Of a DNA stretch of 64,000 nt, positions 25,725 through 34,349 are shown in pieces. The notes under the pieces were generated by a model. The model saw nothing but the letters and a program-made list of their open reading frames with translations. It was not told the DNA's origin and did no database searches. A program made the position numbers and the translations under genes. Location: contig NZ_PHSO01000005.1 of NCBI RefSeq assembly GCF_002870965.1, positions 124,001 through 188,000 of the forward strand. Direction: 5' to 3'. The DNA comes from Tsuneonella flava (GTDB lineage: Bacteria; Pseudomonadota; Alphaproteobacteria; Sphingomonadales; Sphingomonadaceae). Each line of letters opens with the position of its first letter. Positions within the stretch are counted from its first letter, which is position 1.

Positions 25725-26183
25725 TTATCCGCTGCGGTGGTAGGGGTGCCCGGCAAGGATCGTGGTTGCCCGATAGAGTTGCTCCATCAGCATCGCCCGC
25801 GCCAGCAAATGCGGCCAGGTCATCTTGCCAAAGCACAACAGCATATCCGCCGCATCGCGCTCGGCATCCGAATGTCCGTCTGCCGCACCGAGTACGAACC
25901 GCACTTCACGCACCCCATCGTCGCGCCAGCGGCCAATCACCTCGGCAAACTGTTCGGAATCCATCGCCTTGCCGCGCTCGTCGAGCAAAACTGTGCGGCA
26001 CGGCGACAATGGGTCGGCAACTTTGCCGCCGGTTTCCGGCAACTCGGTAATGCGGATCGGCCAGCCCAGCCGCTTCTCATATCGAGCCACCAGCTCGGCT
26101 TCGGGCGAACGTGCGATTTTCCCGCGAGCGATGATATGGAGAAGCGTGATAGAAAATCCTTTGCGAGCCGCGAACGCATGCAA
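25725..26183 (-). CDS. rlmH: 23S rRNA pseudouridine-1915 N3-methyltransferase RlmH
   Basis: A SPOUT methyltransferase of about 140-152 residues. Family features include LLHIIARGKIARSPEAELVARYEKRL at the N-terminus, LDERGKAMDSEQFAEVI, FVLGAADGHSDAERDAAD (knotted cofactor site, about 95-113) and the C-terminal LMEQLYRATTILAGHPYHRSG. The start is uncertain: the only standard in-frame start codon is TTG at 26183, which adds about 11 residues before the usual family N-terminus. An AAAGGA lies six bases before an ATC codon at that point. It is part of the nadD-rsfS-rlmH-envC-ctpA run. Confidence 0.9.
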   Translation of the reverse strand: MHAFAARKGFSITLLHIIARGKIARSPEAELVARYEKRLGWPIRITELPETGGKVADPLSPCRTVLLDERGKAMDSEQFAEVIGRWRDDGVREVRFVLGAADGHSDAERDAADMLLCFGKMTWPHLLARAMLMEQLYRATTILAGHPYHRSG

Positions 26184-26244
26184 CCGGCTCGGTCAAAAAA
26201 ACGTCTTGGCAAGACAGCACCCGCGGCACATGCCGCGCAAGAAA

Positions 26245-26664
26245 TTATGCCGTGCCGCTGGCCGCCGGTTTTTCGTCTCCAAAGCCCCACATCCGTTCCA
26301 GATTGTAGAAGCTTCGTACTTCAGGACGGAACAGGTGGACCACAACGTCGCCTGCGTCGATCAGCACCCAGTCGGCAGTCGGCAGGCCTTCGACCCGTGC
26401 GTTCCCGAACCCTTCCTGCTTGATCTTTTCGGCCAGTTTCTGTGCCATCGAAGCAACCTGCCGTGTCGAACGACCTGTTGCCACCACCATGTAATCGGCG
26501 ATGCTCGATTTACCGGCAAGCGGGATCGAGACGATCTCCTGCGCCTGATCGTCGTCTAGCTGGCTCAGAACCAACTGATGCAGCCGGTCGGCCGGGGTAT
26601 CAGTATCGGGCATAGTGCCCCGCTGATTGTCGGCAGATGCCGACAAGGATTGCGCCTGTTGCAT
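26245..26664 (-). CDS. rsfS: Ribosome silencing factor RsfS
   Basis: A 139-residue protein of the RsfS/Iojap family, which binds uL14 on the large ribosomal subunit and blocks subunit joining in starvation. The core reads ADYMVVATGRSTRQVASMAQKLAEKIK and WVLIDAGDVVVHLFRPEVRSFYNLERMWG, the strongest family signature. The first 17 residues (Gln/Ser rich) are not part of the domain, so an in-frame ATG at 26613 is an alternative start; an AAGGAG lies about 14 bases before the ATG at 26664. It is between nadD and rlmH, as in many bacteria. Confidence 0.92.
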   Translation of the reverse strand: MQQAQSLSASADNQRGTMPDTDTPADRLHQLVLSQLDDDQAQEIVSIPLAGKSSIADYMVVATGRSTRQVASMAQKLAEKIKQEGFGNARVEGLPTADWVLIDAGDVVVHLFRPEVRSFYNLERMWGFGDEKPAASGTA

Positions 26665-26724
26665 AGGCGGTGATCAAGCTCCTTCGATGATGGGCGAAAA
26701 ACATGAGTTCACCGACGCGCATCA

Positions 26725-27387
26725 TCAAAGCGGATTATCCTCCGCGCCAATAATGTGGTGAGTGATCGCATCGCGGGGAGCGGCATTGAGATATTGCGTC
26801 ACCCAATCCGGATTGCCCCGGCGGATCGCCGTTGCGGAAGTAGGATCAGGATCGAAACGCAGCATTATCAGGGCCGGAGCTCTCCATTCGCCCGCATTTT
26901 TCAATCGAGCTGCAGACACTTCGAATCGCCGCAGCCAGGCCATCGCAGGGCTTGCGAGGGCATCGTCATCATAGCCGGGCCGGGCAATCACTGCAATCGG
27001 CAACGTGCGCGCTATGCCGCGCCAGTTCTTCCATTGGTCGAACTGCGCCAGATTATCGGCCCCCATGAGCCATACGAAACGCGGTTTGGGATAGCGTCGC
27101 AGCAAGGCGCGCAATGTGTCATAAGTATAGCGCGTTCCCAGCTCTCGCTCGATCGCAGTTACTCGGATCGGTGCGCGACGTGCCATCACCCGCGCTGCCG
27201 CGACCCGGGCATTAAGCGGCGCCATGCCCTTCCTGGGCTTCAACGGATTCCCCGGAGAGACCATCCACCATACTTCATCTAGCCCCAGAGCGCGCCGGGC
27301 GAACAGGCTTATCCGCCTGTGCCCGGTATGCGCTGGATTGAAGCTCCCGCCGAGCAGGCCGACAACCGGGCCGGAACGGCGGCGCAT
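26725..27387 (-). CDS. nadD: Nicotinate-nucleotide adenylyltransferase
   Basis: A 220-residue enzyme of NAD synthesis that adenylylates nicotinate mononucleotide. The nucleotidyltransferase motif GLLGGSFNPAHTGHRRIS is near the N-terminus; WWMVSPGNPLKP (about 42), VWLMGADNLAQFDQWKNW (about 105) and the SATAIRRG signature (about 187, equivalent to the usual SSTxIR) follow. ATG 27387 is chosen; a TTG at 27405 overlaps the stop of the aldo/keto reductase gene and is also possible. Here nadD is separated from proA by the reductase gene. Confidence 0.92.
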   Translation of the reverse strand: MRRRSGPVVGLLGGSFNPAHTGHRRISLFARRALGLDEVWWMVSPGNPLKPRKGMAPLNARVAAARVMARRAPIRVTAIERELGTRYTYDTLRALLRRYPKPRFVWLMGADNLAQFDQWKNWRGIARTLPIAVIARPGYDDDALASPAMAWLRRFEVSAARLKNAGEWRAPALIMLRFDPDPTSATAIRRGNPDWVTQYLNAAPRDAITHHIIGAEDNPL

Positions 27388-27401
27388 ATCCGTCAAACCT
27401 A

Positions 27402-28445
27402 TCAATCCTTCGGCGCTTCGCCAGCATTTGCGCCAGCACGATATTCGCTCTGCCGTTGGATCATCCAGCCGGGATATTCACGCGGCAAGGGACAGCAAGC
27501 GTCCAGTGTCGCCAGCTCATCATCGGTCAGCTTCACATTCACCGCGCCAAGGTTGTCGTCGAGCTGGTCCAGCCGTTTCGCGCCAATGATCACGCTCGTC
27601 ACAGCAGGCCTGGCCAGCAGCCAGGCCAGGGCGACCTGTGGCACAGTGCAACCACGCGCATCGGCAATCGTCCGCATGGCGTCCACCGCGTCATAGGCAT
27701 TGTCCTTGTCGATCGGCGGAAAATCGAACTGTGCCCGGCGGCCGTCCGCATTGCTGCCATCGCGCGTGTATTTCCCGGACAGGAAACCACCGGCCAGCGG
27801 GCTCCATACCATCAGACCCAGACCTTCGCTTTCGAGCATAGGCGTGACATCACGCTCAAGATCGCGCCCGGCGACCGAATAATACGCCTGAAGCGAAGCG
27901 AAACTTTCCAGCCCCAGTCGCTGAGAAATCCCAAGCGCCTTGGCAATTTGCCAGGCCGCCCAATTGGATACACCGATATATCGCGCCTTGCCTGCACGCA
28001 CGATATCGTCGAGCGCGCGAAGGGTTTCTTCAATCGGAGTGAGCGGATCCCAGCCATGGATCTGATAAAGGTCGACGTGGTCCAGCCCGAGCCGCGTCAG
28101 GCTTTCATCGATGGCATGCATCAGGTGATAGCGCGACGCGCCCCGCTGATTCACGCCTTCCCCCATTGGGCCAAGCGCTTTGGTAGCGAGCACATATTCG
28201 TCTCGCGCGATGCCCAGATCCTTCAGCGCTTTACCCGTGATCTGTTCGGACAGGCCATTTGAGTAGACGTTGGCAGTGTCGATAAAATTGACCCCGGCAT
28301 CGAGCGCACGCTTCACCAGTGCACTCGATTCATCCTGAGCCAGCGCCCCGATCGCAGTCCACATTCCATCTCCGCCGAATGTCATCGTGCCAAGGCACAG
28401 TTCGGACACGAGCAGGCCAGTCTGGCCAAGGCGATTATACTGCAT
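27402..28445 (-). CDS. Aldo/keto reductase
   Basis: A 347-residue (beta/alpha)8 NADPH-dependent reductase. The catalytic tetrad is recognisable: Asp and Tyr in FIDTANVYSNGLSE (about 50-62), Lys in VLATKALGP (about 87) and His in LYQIHGWDPLTP (about 127). VSNWAAWQIAKAL and the C-terminal SVIIGAKRLDQLDDNLGAV are typical of the AKR family that handles sugars and small aldehydes. Its stop overlaps the region where nadD starts and it lies 30 bases from proA, so it seems to have been inserted into the proA-nadD operon. Substrate unknown. Confidence 0.9.
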   Translation of the reverse strand: MQYNRLGQTGLLVSELCLGTMTFGGDGMWTAIGALAQDESSALVKRALDAGVNFIDTANVYSNGLSEQITGKALKDLGIARDEYVLATKALGPMGEGVNQRGASRYHLMHAIDESLTRLGLDHVDLYQIHGWDPLTPIEETLRALDDIVRAGKARYIGVSNWAAWQIAKALGISQRLGLESFASLQAYYSVAGRDLERDVTPMLESEGLGLMVWSPLAGGFLSGKYTRDGSNADGRRAQFDFPPIDKDNAYDAVDAMRTIADARGCTVPQVALAWLLARPAVTSVIIGAKRLDQLDDNLGAVNVKLTDDELATLDACCPLPREYPGWMIQRQSEYRAGANAGEAPKD

Positions 28446-28475
28446 GATTGCGCTCCATAGCTGGAAGGAAGCGCG

Positions 28476-29747
28476 TCAGGGGCGTGTTTGCCCCGTGCCG
28501 CGCACCAACCATTTATAGGTAGTGAGCCCCTCCAATGCCACCGGGCCGCGCGCGTGCAGTCTGCCGGTCGCAATCCCGATTTCCGCACCCAGCCCGAACT
28601 CGCCGCCGTCTGCGAACTGGCTGGATGCATTGGTCATCACGATTGCCGAATCCACTTCCTTCAGGAATCGATCTTCTGCACCCGCATCTTCAGTCACGAT
28701 CACGTCTGTATGGCCTGAACTGTGGGCTGAGATGTGAGCCAGAGCTTCATCTATACCGTCCACCATCGCTACCGATAGAATGGCATCGAGATACTCGGTG
28801 TCCCAATCTTCGTCTGTCGCGGGCTTGATCCGCGAATCTAGCTTTTGTGCCCGTTCGTCACCACGCACCTCGCACCCCGCATCGATCACATCGGCCACCA
28901 GCTCTGCAGCTTCGGGAAATGCGGTATCGATCAGCAACGTTTCCATCGCACCGCATATCCCTGTGCGCCGCATCTTGGCATTCACAGCAAGCGCGCGCGC
29001 CTTCGCCGGATCGGCGGCAGAGTGGACATATGTGTGACATATCCCATCAAGATGCGCGAGTACGGGTACTCGTGCATCGGCCTGCACCCGTGCGACCAGC
29101 CCTTTCCCGCCACGCGGCACGATCATATCGATCAGTCCTGCCGCTTTCAGCATGGCCCCAACAGCTGCCCGATCTTGCGTTGGCATCAACTGGATCGCTG
29201 CTGCAGGAACGCCTGCGCTTTCCAGCCCACGCGCAAATGCGGCTTCGATCGCTCGGTTCGAACGCACGGCTTCGCTGCCTCCGCGCAACAGTGCTGCATT
29301 ACCGCTCTTCAGGCACAATGCCGCAGCATCGGCTGTCACATTGGGGCGAGATTCATAGATGATGCCGATCAATCCGATGGGAATGCGAACACGTTCGAGC
29401 ACGAGGCCATTCGGACGCTCATCACGCGATATCACCTGACCAACCGGAGTCGGCAAGTCGGCAACGGAATCCACTGCGTCGGCAATCGCAGCGAGACGAT
29501 CTGTGTCGAGGCGCAGGCGATCCAGCATCGCGCCTGTCAGGCCCGATGCCTCTCCGGCTGCGATATCATCCGCATTAGCGGCCAGAATTGTCTTGCGATC
29601 TTCTCGCAACGCCGCCGCAGCGGAATGCAGGGCAGACGCGCGATCTGCATCGCTCATCCGGGACAAAACGGCCTGTGCTTTGCGACCTTCACGCGCAAGA
29701 TCGGCCACAAGGGTTTCTGGGTTCGTTGTATTTACTGCAATATCCAT
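28476..29747 (-). CDS. proA: Gamma-glutamyl phosphate reductase
   Basis: A 423-residue NADPH-dependent enzyme making glutamate-5-semialdehyde in proline synthesis. Typical features are ERVRIPIGLIGIIYESRPNVTADAAALCLKSGNA (about 115-150), the nucleophile in MRRTGICGAMETLLID (Cys about 260), TEYLDAILSVAMVDGIDEALAHI and the C-terminal GEFGLGAEIGIATGRLHARGPVALEGLTTYKW. proB is not in the window. It is the first gene of the - strand housekeeping operon and is divergent from the M23 gene at 29978. Confidence 0.95.
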   Translation of the reverse strand: MDIAVNTTNPETLVADLAREGRKAQAVLSRMSDADRASALHSAAAALREDRKTILAANADDIAAGEASGLTGAMLDRLRLDTDRLAAIADAVDSVADLPTPVGQVISRDERPNGLVLERVRIPIGLIGIIYESRPNVTADAAALCLKSGNAALLRGGSEAVRSNRAIEAAFARGLESAGVPAAAIQLMPTQDRAAVGAMLKAAGLIDMIVPRGGKGLVARVQADARVPVLAHLDGICHTYVHSAADPAKARALAVNAKMRRTGICGAMETLLIDTAFPEAAELVADVIDAGCEVRGDERAQKLDSRIKPATDEDWDTEYLDAILSVAMVDGIDEALAHISAHSSGHTDVIVTEDAGAEDRFLKEVDSAIVMTNASSQFADGGEFGLGAEIGIATGRLHARGPVALEGLTTYKWLVRGTGQTRP

Positions 29748-29977
29748 TTTCTCAACTTAGCAGGCCTGACAAGCGATGTCAGGGGTAGCGTCGAGACCGA
29801 TTCGGACCTCTTGGCCATCAAGATTATAAGAATGGTTCCCGTCAAATCCGGAGTAATACGCATTTTATCGTAGGACTCACTCGATTCATCCCCGTTTTGG
29901 TGCCTTCGATTCGACCGATACCAATCACGCTGCTACCGGGCTGCCAACCATAACAGGACGACGGGGGTCGCCTTACA

Positions 29978-31132
29978 ATGCAATTTGCCGTTGGCGGAAC
30001 ATTTGACCGCCTGCGCGCCTGGTTTCCGGATCGCGAATTTTTCATGCGATCGCAGGGACAGGTACGCTTCATCAAGGTATCCTCCCGCATCCAGATGGCG
30101 GCGGCCGGTACTGTGGCACTGGCCCTGACAGTATGGGGTATCTCGCTGGCGGGAATGGCCTGGAGCCAATATCGCGCAGAGGCCGACCGCGCTTCCCTAC
30201 TCGACCGTGAAGCGCGCGTTTCTACCGCTGAAGAACGAGTCGATGCCTACCGCGGGAACATCAAAGCTGTCGCCAGCGATCTGAAGCGGCGTCAGGATTT
30301 CATCGAAGAAATGGTCGATTCGCTTCCCGCCGATGTGAAGCAGGGCGCGAAAGTAAGCGATTCCTCGGGCGAGGCGGCGAAAACCGTTTCCAAAGTGAGC
30401 GCCTCCATCCCTGAAGCCGGGGCACTCGCTCGCATCGAAGCGCGCCAACTCGCTTTTGTCGAACGCCTTACCCGCTATGCCGACCGCCGCGCCGCCCGCG
30501 CAGCGCAGGCCATTCGCAAGCTGGGGCTGGACCCGCGCTCGATGGTCAATGCGGAAAAGCATCAGGCGATGGGTGGCCCACTCGAAAAACTGTCCACTGC
30601 GGCTGACGGCACGATCGATCCTCGATTCGAACGGCTCGGCCTGAGCCTTGCCCGGATGGAAGCGCTGGAGCGCGGCCTGCAAGGTATTCCGCAGGTTTTG
30701 CCCGCCTCGGTTGAGATGGTCACATCGAGCTATGGCGTTCGTCGCGATCCCTTTACCGGAGCGGCGGCCATGCATTCGGGGCTGGACTTCCGCGGCCCCA
30801 TCGGCGCGCCGATTTATGCAGCGGCCAAAGGCGTCGTCACGTTCGTCGGGCAGAAATCCGGTTACGGCAATATCGTCGAAGTGAGCCACGGCAATGGTAT
30901 GGTGACGCGTTACGCGCATATGTCGAAATTCAGCGCTCATGTCGGTGAAAAGGTGAAGGCCGGTGCAGTTATTGGTGCAATCGGCAGCACAGGCCGTTCG
31001 ACCGGCCCTCACCTTCATTTCGAAGTTCGAATCAATGGCCGGGCGGTGAATCCGCGGCCTTTCCTGGAGTCAGCCCCCGATGTTCTCAAAGAAGCACGCC
31101 GCAACGCCTCGGCAGAGCGCACCAATGGCTAG
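29978..31132 (+). CDS. M23-family peptidoglycan endopeptidase, membrane-anchored
   Basis: A 384-residue protein with a cytoplasmic N-terminus, one membrane helix at about residues 39-60, a coiled-coil stalk (about 60-230) and a C-terminal LytM domain with an intact zinc site: SSYGVRRDPFTG, MHSGLDFRGP (about 266) and the GPHLHFEVRING motif (about 344). It should cut peptide crosslinks in peptidoglycan. The bactofilin gene starts inside its 3' end (53-base overlap), matching the known pairing of bactofilins with LytM endopeptidases (Caulobacter, Hyphomonas, Helicobacter) that localise wall remodelling for cell shape. Confidence 0.92.
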   Translation: MQFAVGGTFDRLRAWFPDREFFMRSQGQVRFIKVSSRIQMAAAGTVALALTVWGISLAGMAWSQYRAEADRASLLDREARVSTAEERVDAYRGNIKAVASDLKRRQDFIEEMVDSLPADVKQGAKVSDSSGEAAKTVSKVSASIPEAGALARIEARQLAFVERLTRYADRRAARAAQAIRKLGLDPRSMVNAEKHQAMGGPLEKLSTAADGTIDPRFERLGLSLARMEALERGLQGIPQVLPASVEMVTSSYGVRRDPFTGAAAMHSGLDFRGPIGAPIYAAAKGVVTFVGQKSGYGNIVEVSHGNGMVTRYAHMSKFSAHVGEKVKAGAVIGAIGSTGRSTGPHLHFEVRINGRAVNPRPFLESAPDVLKEARRNASAERTNG

Positions 31133-31514
31133 TACGGGATCGACTTTCTCTGTCATCGGCAGCGATGTCACTATCAAGGGTGATATAACGGCGAGTGCAG
31201 ATCTGCATATCGATGGACAGATCGAAGGCGACATCGCCTGTGCCAGTCTGGTTCAGGGTGAAAGCAGCCACATCCAGGGGGCAATTTCGGCGGAAAGCGC
31301 ACGCATCGGCGGTGCCGTCGCCGGATCGATCACTGCCCGTGAACTTGTTGTTCTGCAAAGTGCCAGGATCGAAGGCGATGTGCACTACGACACATTGACG
31401 ATCGAGCAAGGTGCCGCGGTCGAAGGCCGTTTCGCCCATCGCGAAACAGGCTCCGCAGGCGAACCCGCGCTGTCCGACGACGATAGCGAACCCAAGCTTC
31501 ATATTGCCAGCTAA
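31080..31514 (+). CDS. Bactofilin (polymer-forming cytoskeletal protein)
   Basis: A 144-residue protein with a disordered, basic N-terminus, a central beta-helix of short hydrophobic/glycine repeats (about residues 22-115: FSVIGSDVTIKGDITASADLHIDGQIEGDI, then EGRFAHRETG) and an acidic tail. Bactofilins self-assemble without nucleotide into filaments at the inner membrane and recruit cell-wall enzymes. The ATG at 31080 has GGAG about nine bases upstream and lies inside the preceding M23 gene in another frame. That overlap suggests tight co-expression. Confidence 0.94.
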   Translation: MFSKKHAATPRQSAPMASTGSTFSVIGSDVTIKGDITASADLHIDGQIEGDIACASLVQGESSHIQGAISAESARIGGAVAGSITARELVVLQSARIEGDVHYDTLTIEQGAAVEGRFAHRETGSAGEPALSDDDSEPKLHIAS

Positions 31515-31538
31515 CACCCCTCCTTCTATCCCGCGCTC

Positions 31539-32552
31539 ATGCGGATATTAGTTACAGGGGCAGCAGGATTTATCGGCGCAGCGGTCAGCAAAGTGCTGCT
31601 CGCGCGGGGCGATAGCGTTGTCGGGATAGACAACCTCAACGATTACTATCCTGTGAGTCTGAAACGCGACCGCATGGCCGATGTGACAGCCAGCATCGCA
31701 CACGGTGCCAACGCGGCGTGCTACGAAACGCATATAGTGGACTTTGGCGACAAGGCCGCTCTCGATTCGGTGCTGGCGAATCAGGAAATCGACCGGATTG
31801 TGCACCTCGGCGCGCAGGCGGGTGTACGATATTCGCTCGAAAACCCGATGGCCTATGCCCATTCCAATATCGTGGGGCATCTCAATCTGCTGGAAGTCGC
31901 CAGACACCGGCAGATCGAGCATATGGTCTATGCCAGTTCCAGTTCGGTCTATGGCGGCAACGACAAGCTGCCGTTTTCCGTCGCTGACCGGGCCGACCAT
32001 CCTGTTTCGCTATACGCCGCAACCAAGCGTGCGGATGAACTGATGAGCGAATCGTATGCCCATCTCTTCCGCATTCCACTGACAGGCCTGCGGTTTTTCA
32101 CAGTCTACGGGCCCTGGGGCCGGCCCGACATGATGATGTGGAACTTCACCCGGCGCATACTCGCAGGGGAAGAACTGCCGGTGTTCAACAACGGCGATAT
32201 GTATCGCGACTTCACCTACATCGACGATATCGTCAGCGGGATCATCGCTTGCCTCGATAATCCACCCGCAGACGATGGTGCGGAAAAGGCAGGGGGCAGC
32301 TGCCGCCCGCACGCGCTGTACAATATTGGCAACAACCGCTCCGAACACCTGATGAAGGTGATCGGGCTGCTGGAGGAAGCGTGCGGGCGCAAGGCACGGC
32401 TTAAGATGCTGCCGATGCAACCTGGCGACGTGCACAAGACATATGCCGATATCGATGCGCTGACTGAGGCTGTGGGATATCAGCCCACGACGTCTATCGA
32501 AGCCGGTGTGCCCGCTTTCGTGCAATGGTATCGCGCATATCACGGCATTTGA
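31539..32552 (+). CDS. NAD-dependent epimerase, UDP-glucuronate 4-epimerase type (second copy)
   Basis: A 337-residue extended SDR, clearly paralogous to the product of 7121. It has TGAAGFIG at residues 7-14, DNLNDYYPVSLKRDR (about 36-50), [15 protein letters not shown] (about 90), SLYAATKRADELM with the catalytic Tyr about 159, and RFFTVYGPWGRPDMMMW. It should interconvert UDP-GlcA and UDP-GalA. It lies 24 bases after the bactofilin gene and so may be in the same transcript, though it has no obvious link to cell shape. It faces the acyl-CoA ligase gene, whose stop is 24 bases away. Confidence 0.88.
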   Translation: MRILVTGAAGFIGAAVSKVLLARGDSVVGIDNLNDYYPVSLKRDRMADVTASIAHGANAACYETHIVDFGDKAALDSVLANQEIDRIVHLGAQAGVRYSLENPMAYAHSNIVGHLNLLEVARHRQIEHMVYASSSSVYGGNDKLPFSVADRADHPVSLYAATKRADELMSESYAHLFRIPLTGLRFFTVYGPWGRPDMMMWNFTRRILAGEELPVFNNGDMYRDFTYIDDIVSGIIACLDNPPADDGAEKAGGSCRPHALYNIGNNRSEHLMKVIGLLEEACGRKARLKMLPMQPGDVHKTYADIDALTEAVGYQPTTSIEAGVPAFVQWYRAYHGI

Positions 32553-32576
32553 TCGCCGCGCCGCGCTGAACAGCGA

Positions 32577-34271
32577 TCAGCTACCAAGCACTTCCAGCCG
32601 CAGAGCCTTGCGGTCGAGTTTGCCGATCATCGTCTTGGGCATTTCGTCGCGAATCGTCACCCCGGAAACCCGCTCGTGCTTACCAACCCGGGCGTTGAGC
32701 CAATCGGTCAGCGCTTCACCAGTTGTGTTGGCATCAGGGTTCAGCGTGACATAGGCATGGGGCTTTTCGCCGCGGTAATCGTCGGGCAAGCCAAGAACCA
32801 GCGCCTCTTTCACTGCCGGATTATCCAGTAATACAGCTTCCACCTGGCTGGGAAACACCTTGAACCCGCCAACTGCAATCATGTCCTTGATGCGGTCGAC
32901 AATGCGGATGAAGCCACCTTCTTCCACCACAGCAACGTCGCCCGTGCGAAGCCAGCGTTCGCCATTTATCTCGGCAAAGGCCGTGACCGCGGCATCGGGC
33001 AGGTTCCAGTAACCCTGCATCACTTGCGGGCCGTTGATGACCAGTTCGCCCGGCTGCCCCGGATCGGCGAGTCGTGAGGCATCTTCCTTGTCGAGCAAAA
33101 TGACCCTCGTTCCCGGCAGCACCTGCCCGATCGTGCCCGGACGGCGCTCCCCTTCGTAAGGGTTGGTCGATACCACCCCGGAGCTTTCCGTCAGGCCGTA
33201 CCCTTCCACCAGTCGCGCGCCGGTCTGCGCTTCCCACTGCTCGCGCACCGGCGCGGGCAGCGGAGCCCCACCTGAAATGCAAACCTTGAGCGACGAGAAA
33301 TCGGTTTTCGCAATGCGCGGGTGGTCGAGCAGCGCCTGATACATTGTCGGAACACCGGGGAACGATGTCGCCTTGGTCCGTTCGAGAGTTTTCAGTGCCT
33401 GCGCCGCATCGAATCGCGGCAACATGGCGATGCATCCGCCCTTGGTCACTGTGCGGTTCAGCACACAGGTATTGGCGAATACATGGAACATCGGCAGCAC
33501 GCCGAGAATCACGTCGCGTTCTTCAAATGGATCGATCGCGTCCACCTGTTGAGCATTGGTGGCAAGGTTCGCGTGGCTGAGCATCGCGCCCTTGGGCCGC
33601 CCGGTAGTGCCTCCGGTATATTGCAAGAGCGCAAGGTCAGCGGGATCGATATGCGGCAAATCGCCGCCGCCGATGCCGAGGCAATCATTCCATTGGATGA
33701 CATCCCCCCGTGCAGGAATCGCGGAAAGACTTTTGCGCCCCAGCACCGCCAGAGCGATACGCTTGGCCAGCGGCAGCATTTGCCCCAACCGCCCGACTAC
33801 CAGTGTTTCAAGATCCGATCCGTCAAGCACCTTCAGGGCCGTGGGCAACAGGCTGGCCACATCGACCGTCACCAACAGGCGTGTGCCCGAATCAGCAACC
33901 TGCGCGCTCAGTTCTTCCGCAGTATAGAGAGGCGAAAAATTGACGGTGGTCGCACCGGCCATCATCGCCCCATAGTAGGCGGAAAGGTATATCGGCACGT
34001 TGGGGAGGAAAAGGCCAACTCGGTCGCCCTTGCCAATCCCCCGCGCGATCAGGCCGCTGGCAAACCGCGCCGCCTCATCGTGGATTTCGCGATAACTGTA
34101 GATGCGCCCCATGAAGTCCGCCAGCGGTGCATCGGGGGCGGCAGCCACCGAGTTCGCCAGCAAATCGGGCACTGTCACGGATTGGAAAGGCACGTCCCAC
34201 GCGCAGGGATGGCAGTAATCTTCTGCTGCGGGGTGATCGGCAACGGCTACAGGCGAACTACTGACATCCAT
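32577..34271 (-). CDS. Long-chain fatty-acid-CoA ligase (AMP-forming)
   Basis: A 564-residue adenylate-forming enzyme. The P-loop-like motif is YTGGTTGRPKGAMLSHANL (about 205-223); GYGLTESSGVVSTNP (about 355) and the hinge region LRTGDVAVVEEGGFIRIVDRIKDMIAVGGFKVFPSQVE follow, with the C-terminal catalytic lysine in MPKTMIGKLDRKALR. The overall similarity is to FadD. It activates fatty acids for degradation or lipid synthesis at the membrane. ATG 34271 is preferred over a TTG 13 codons upstream, although neither has a clear ribosome site. Confidence 0.9.
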   Translation of the reverse strand: MDVSSSPVAVADHPAAEDYCHPCAWDVPFQSVTVPDLLANSVAAAPDAPLADFMGRIYSYREIHDEAARFASGLIARGIGKGDRVGLFLPNVPIYLSAYYGAMMAGATTVNFSPLYTAEELSAQVADSGTRLLVTVDVASLLPTALKVLDGSDLETLVVGRLGQMLPLAKRIALAVLGRKSLSAIPARGDVIQWNDCLGIGGGDLPHIDPADLALLQYTGGTTGRPKGAMLSHANLATNAQQVDAIDPFEERDVILGVLPMFHVFANTCVLNRTVTKGGCIAMLPRFDAAQALKTLERTKATSFPGVPTMYQALLDHPRIAKTDFSSLKVCISGGAPLPAPVREQWEAQTGARLVEGYGLTESSGVVSTNPYEGERRPGTIGQVLPGTRVILLDKEDASRLADPGQPGELVINGPQVMQGYWNLPDAAVTAFAEINGERWLRTGDVAVVEEGGFIRIVDRIKDMIAVGGFKVFPSQVEAVLLDNPAVKEALVLGLPDDYRGEKPHAYVTLNPDANTTGEALTDWLNARVGKHERVSGVTIRDEMPKTMIGKLDRKALRLEVLGS

Positions 34272-34349
34272 GTAAACATGGTGCAGCGAAATGTTCGCGC
34301 AAGCAAGCAAAACCGCCGTATCTTGCCAGAAACGGCGGCTGTGACGGAA

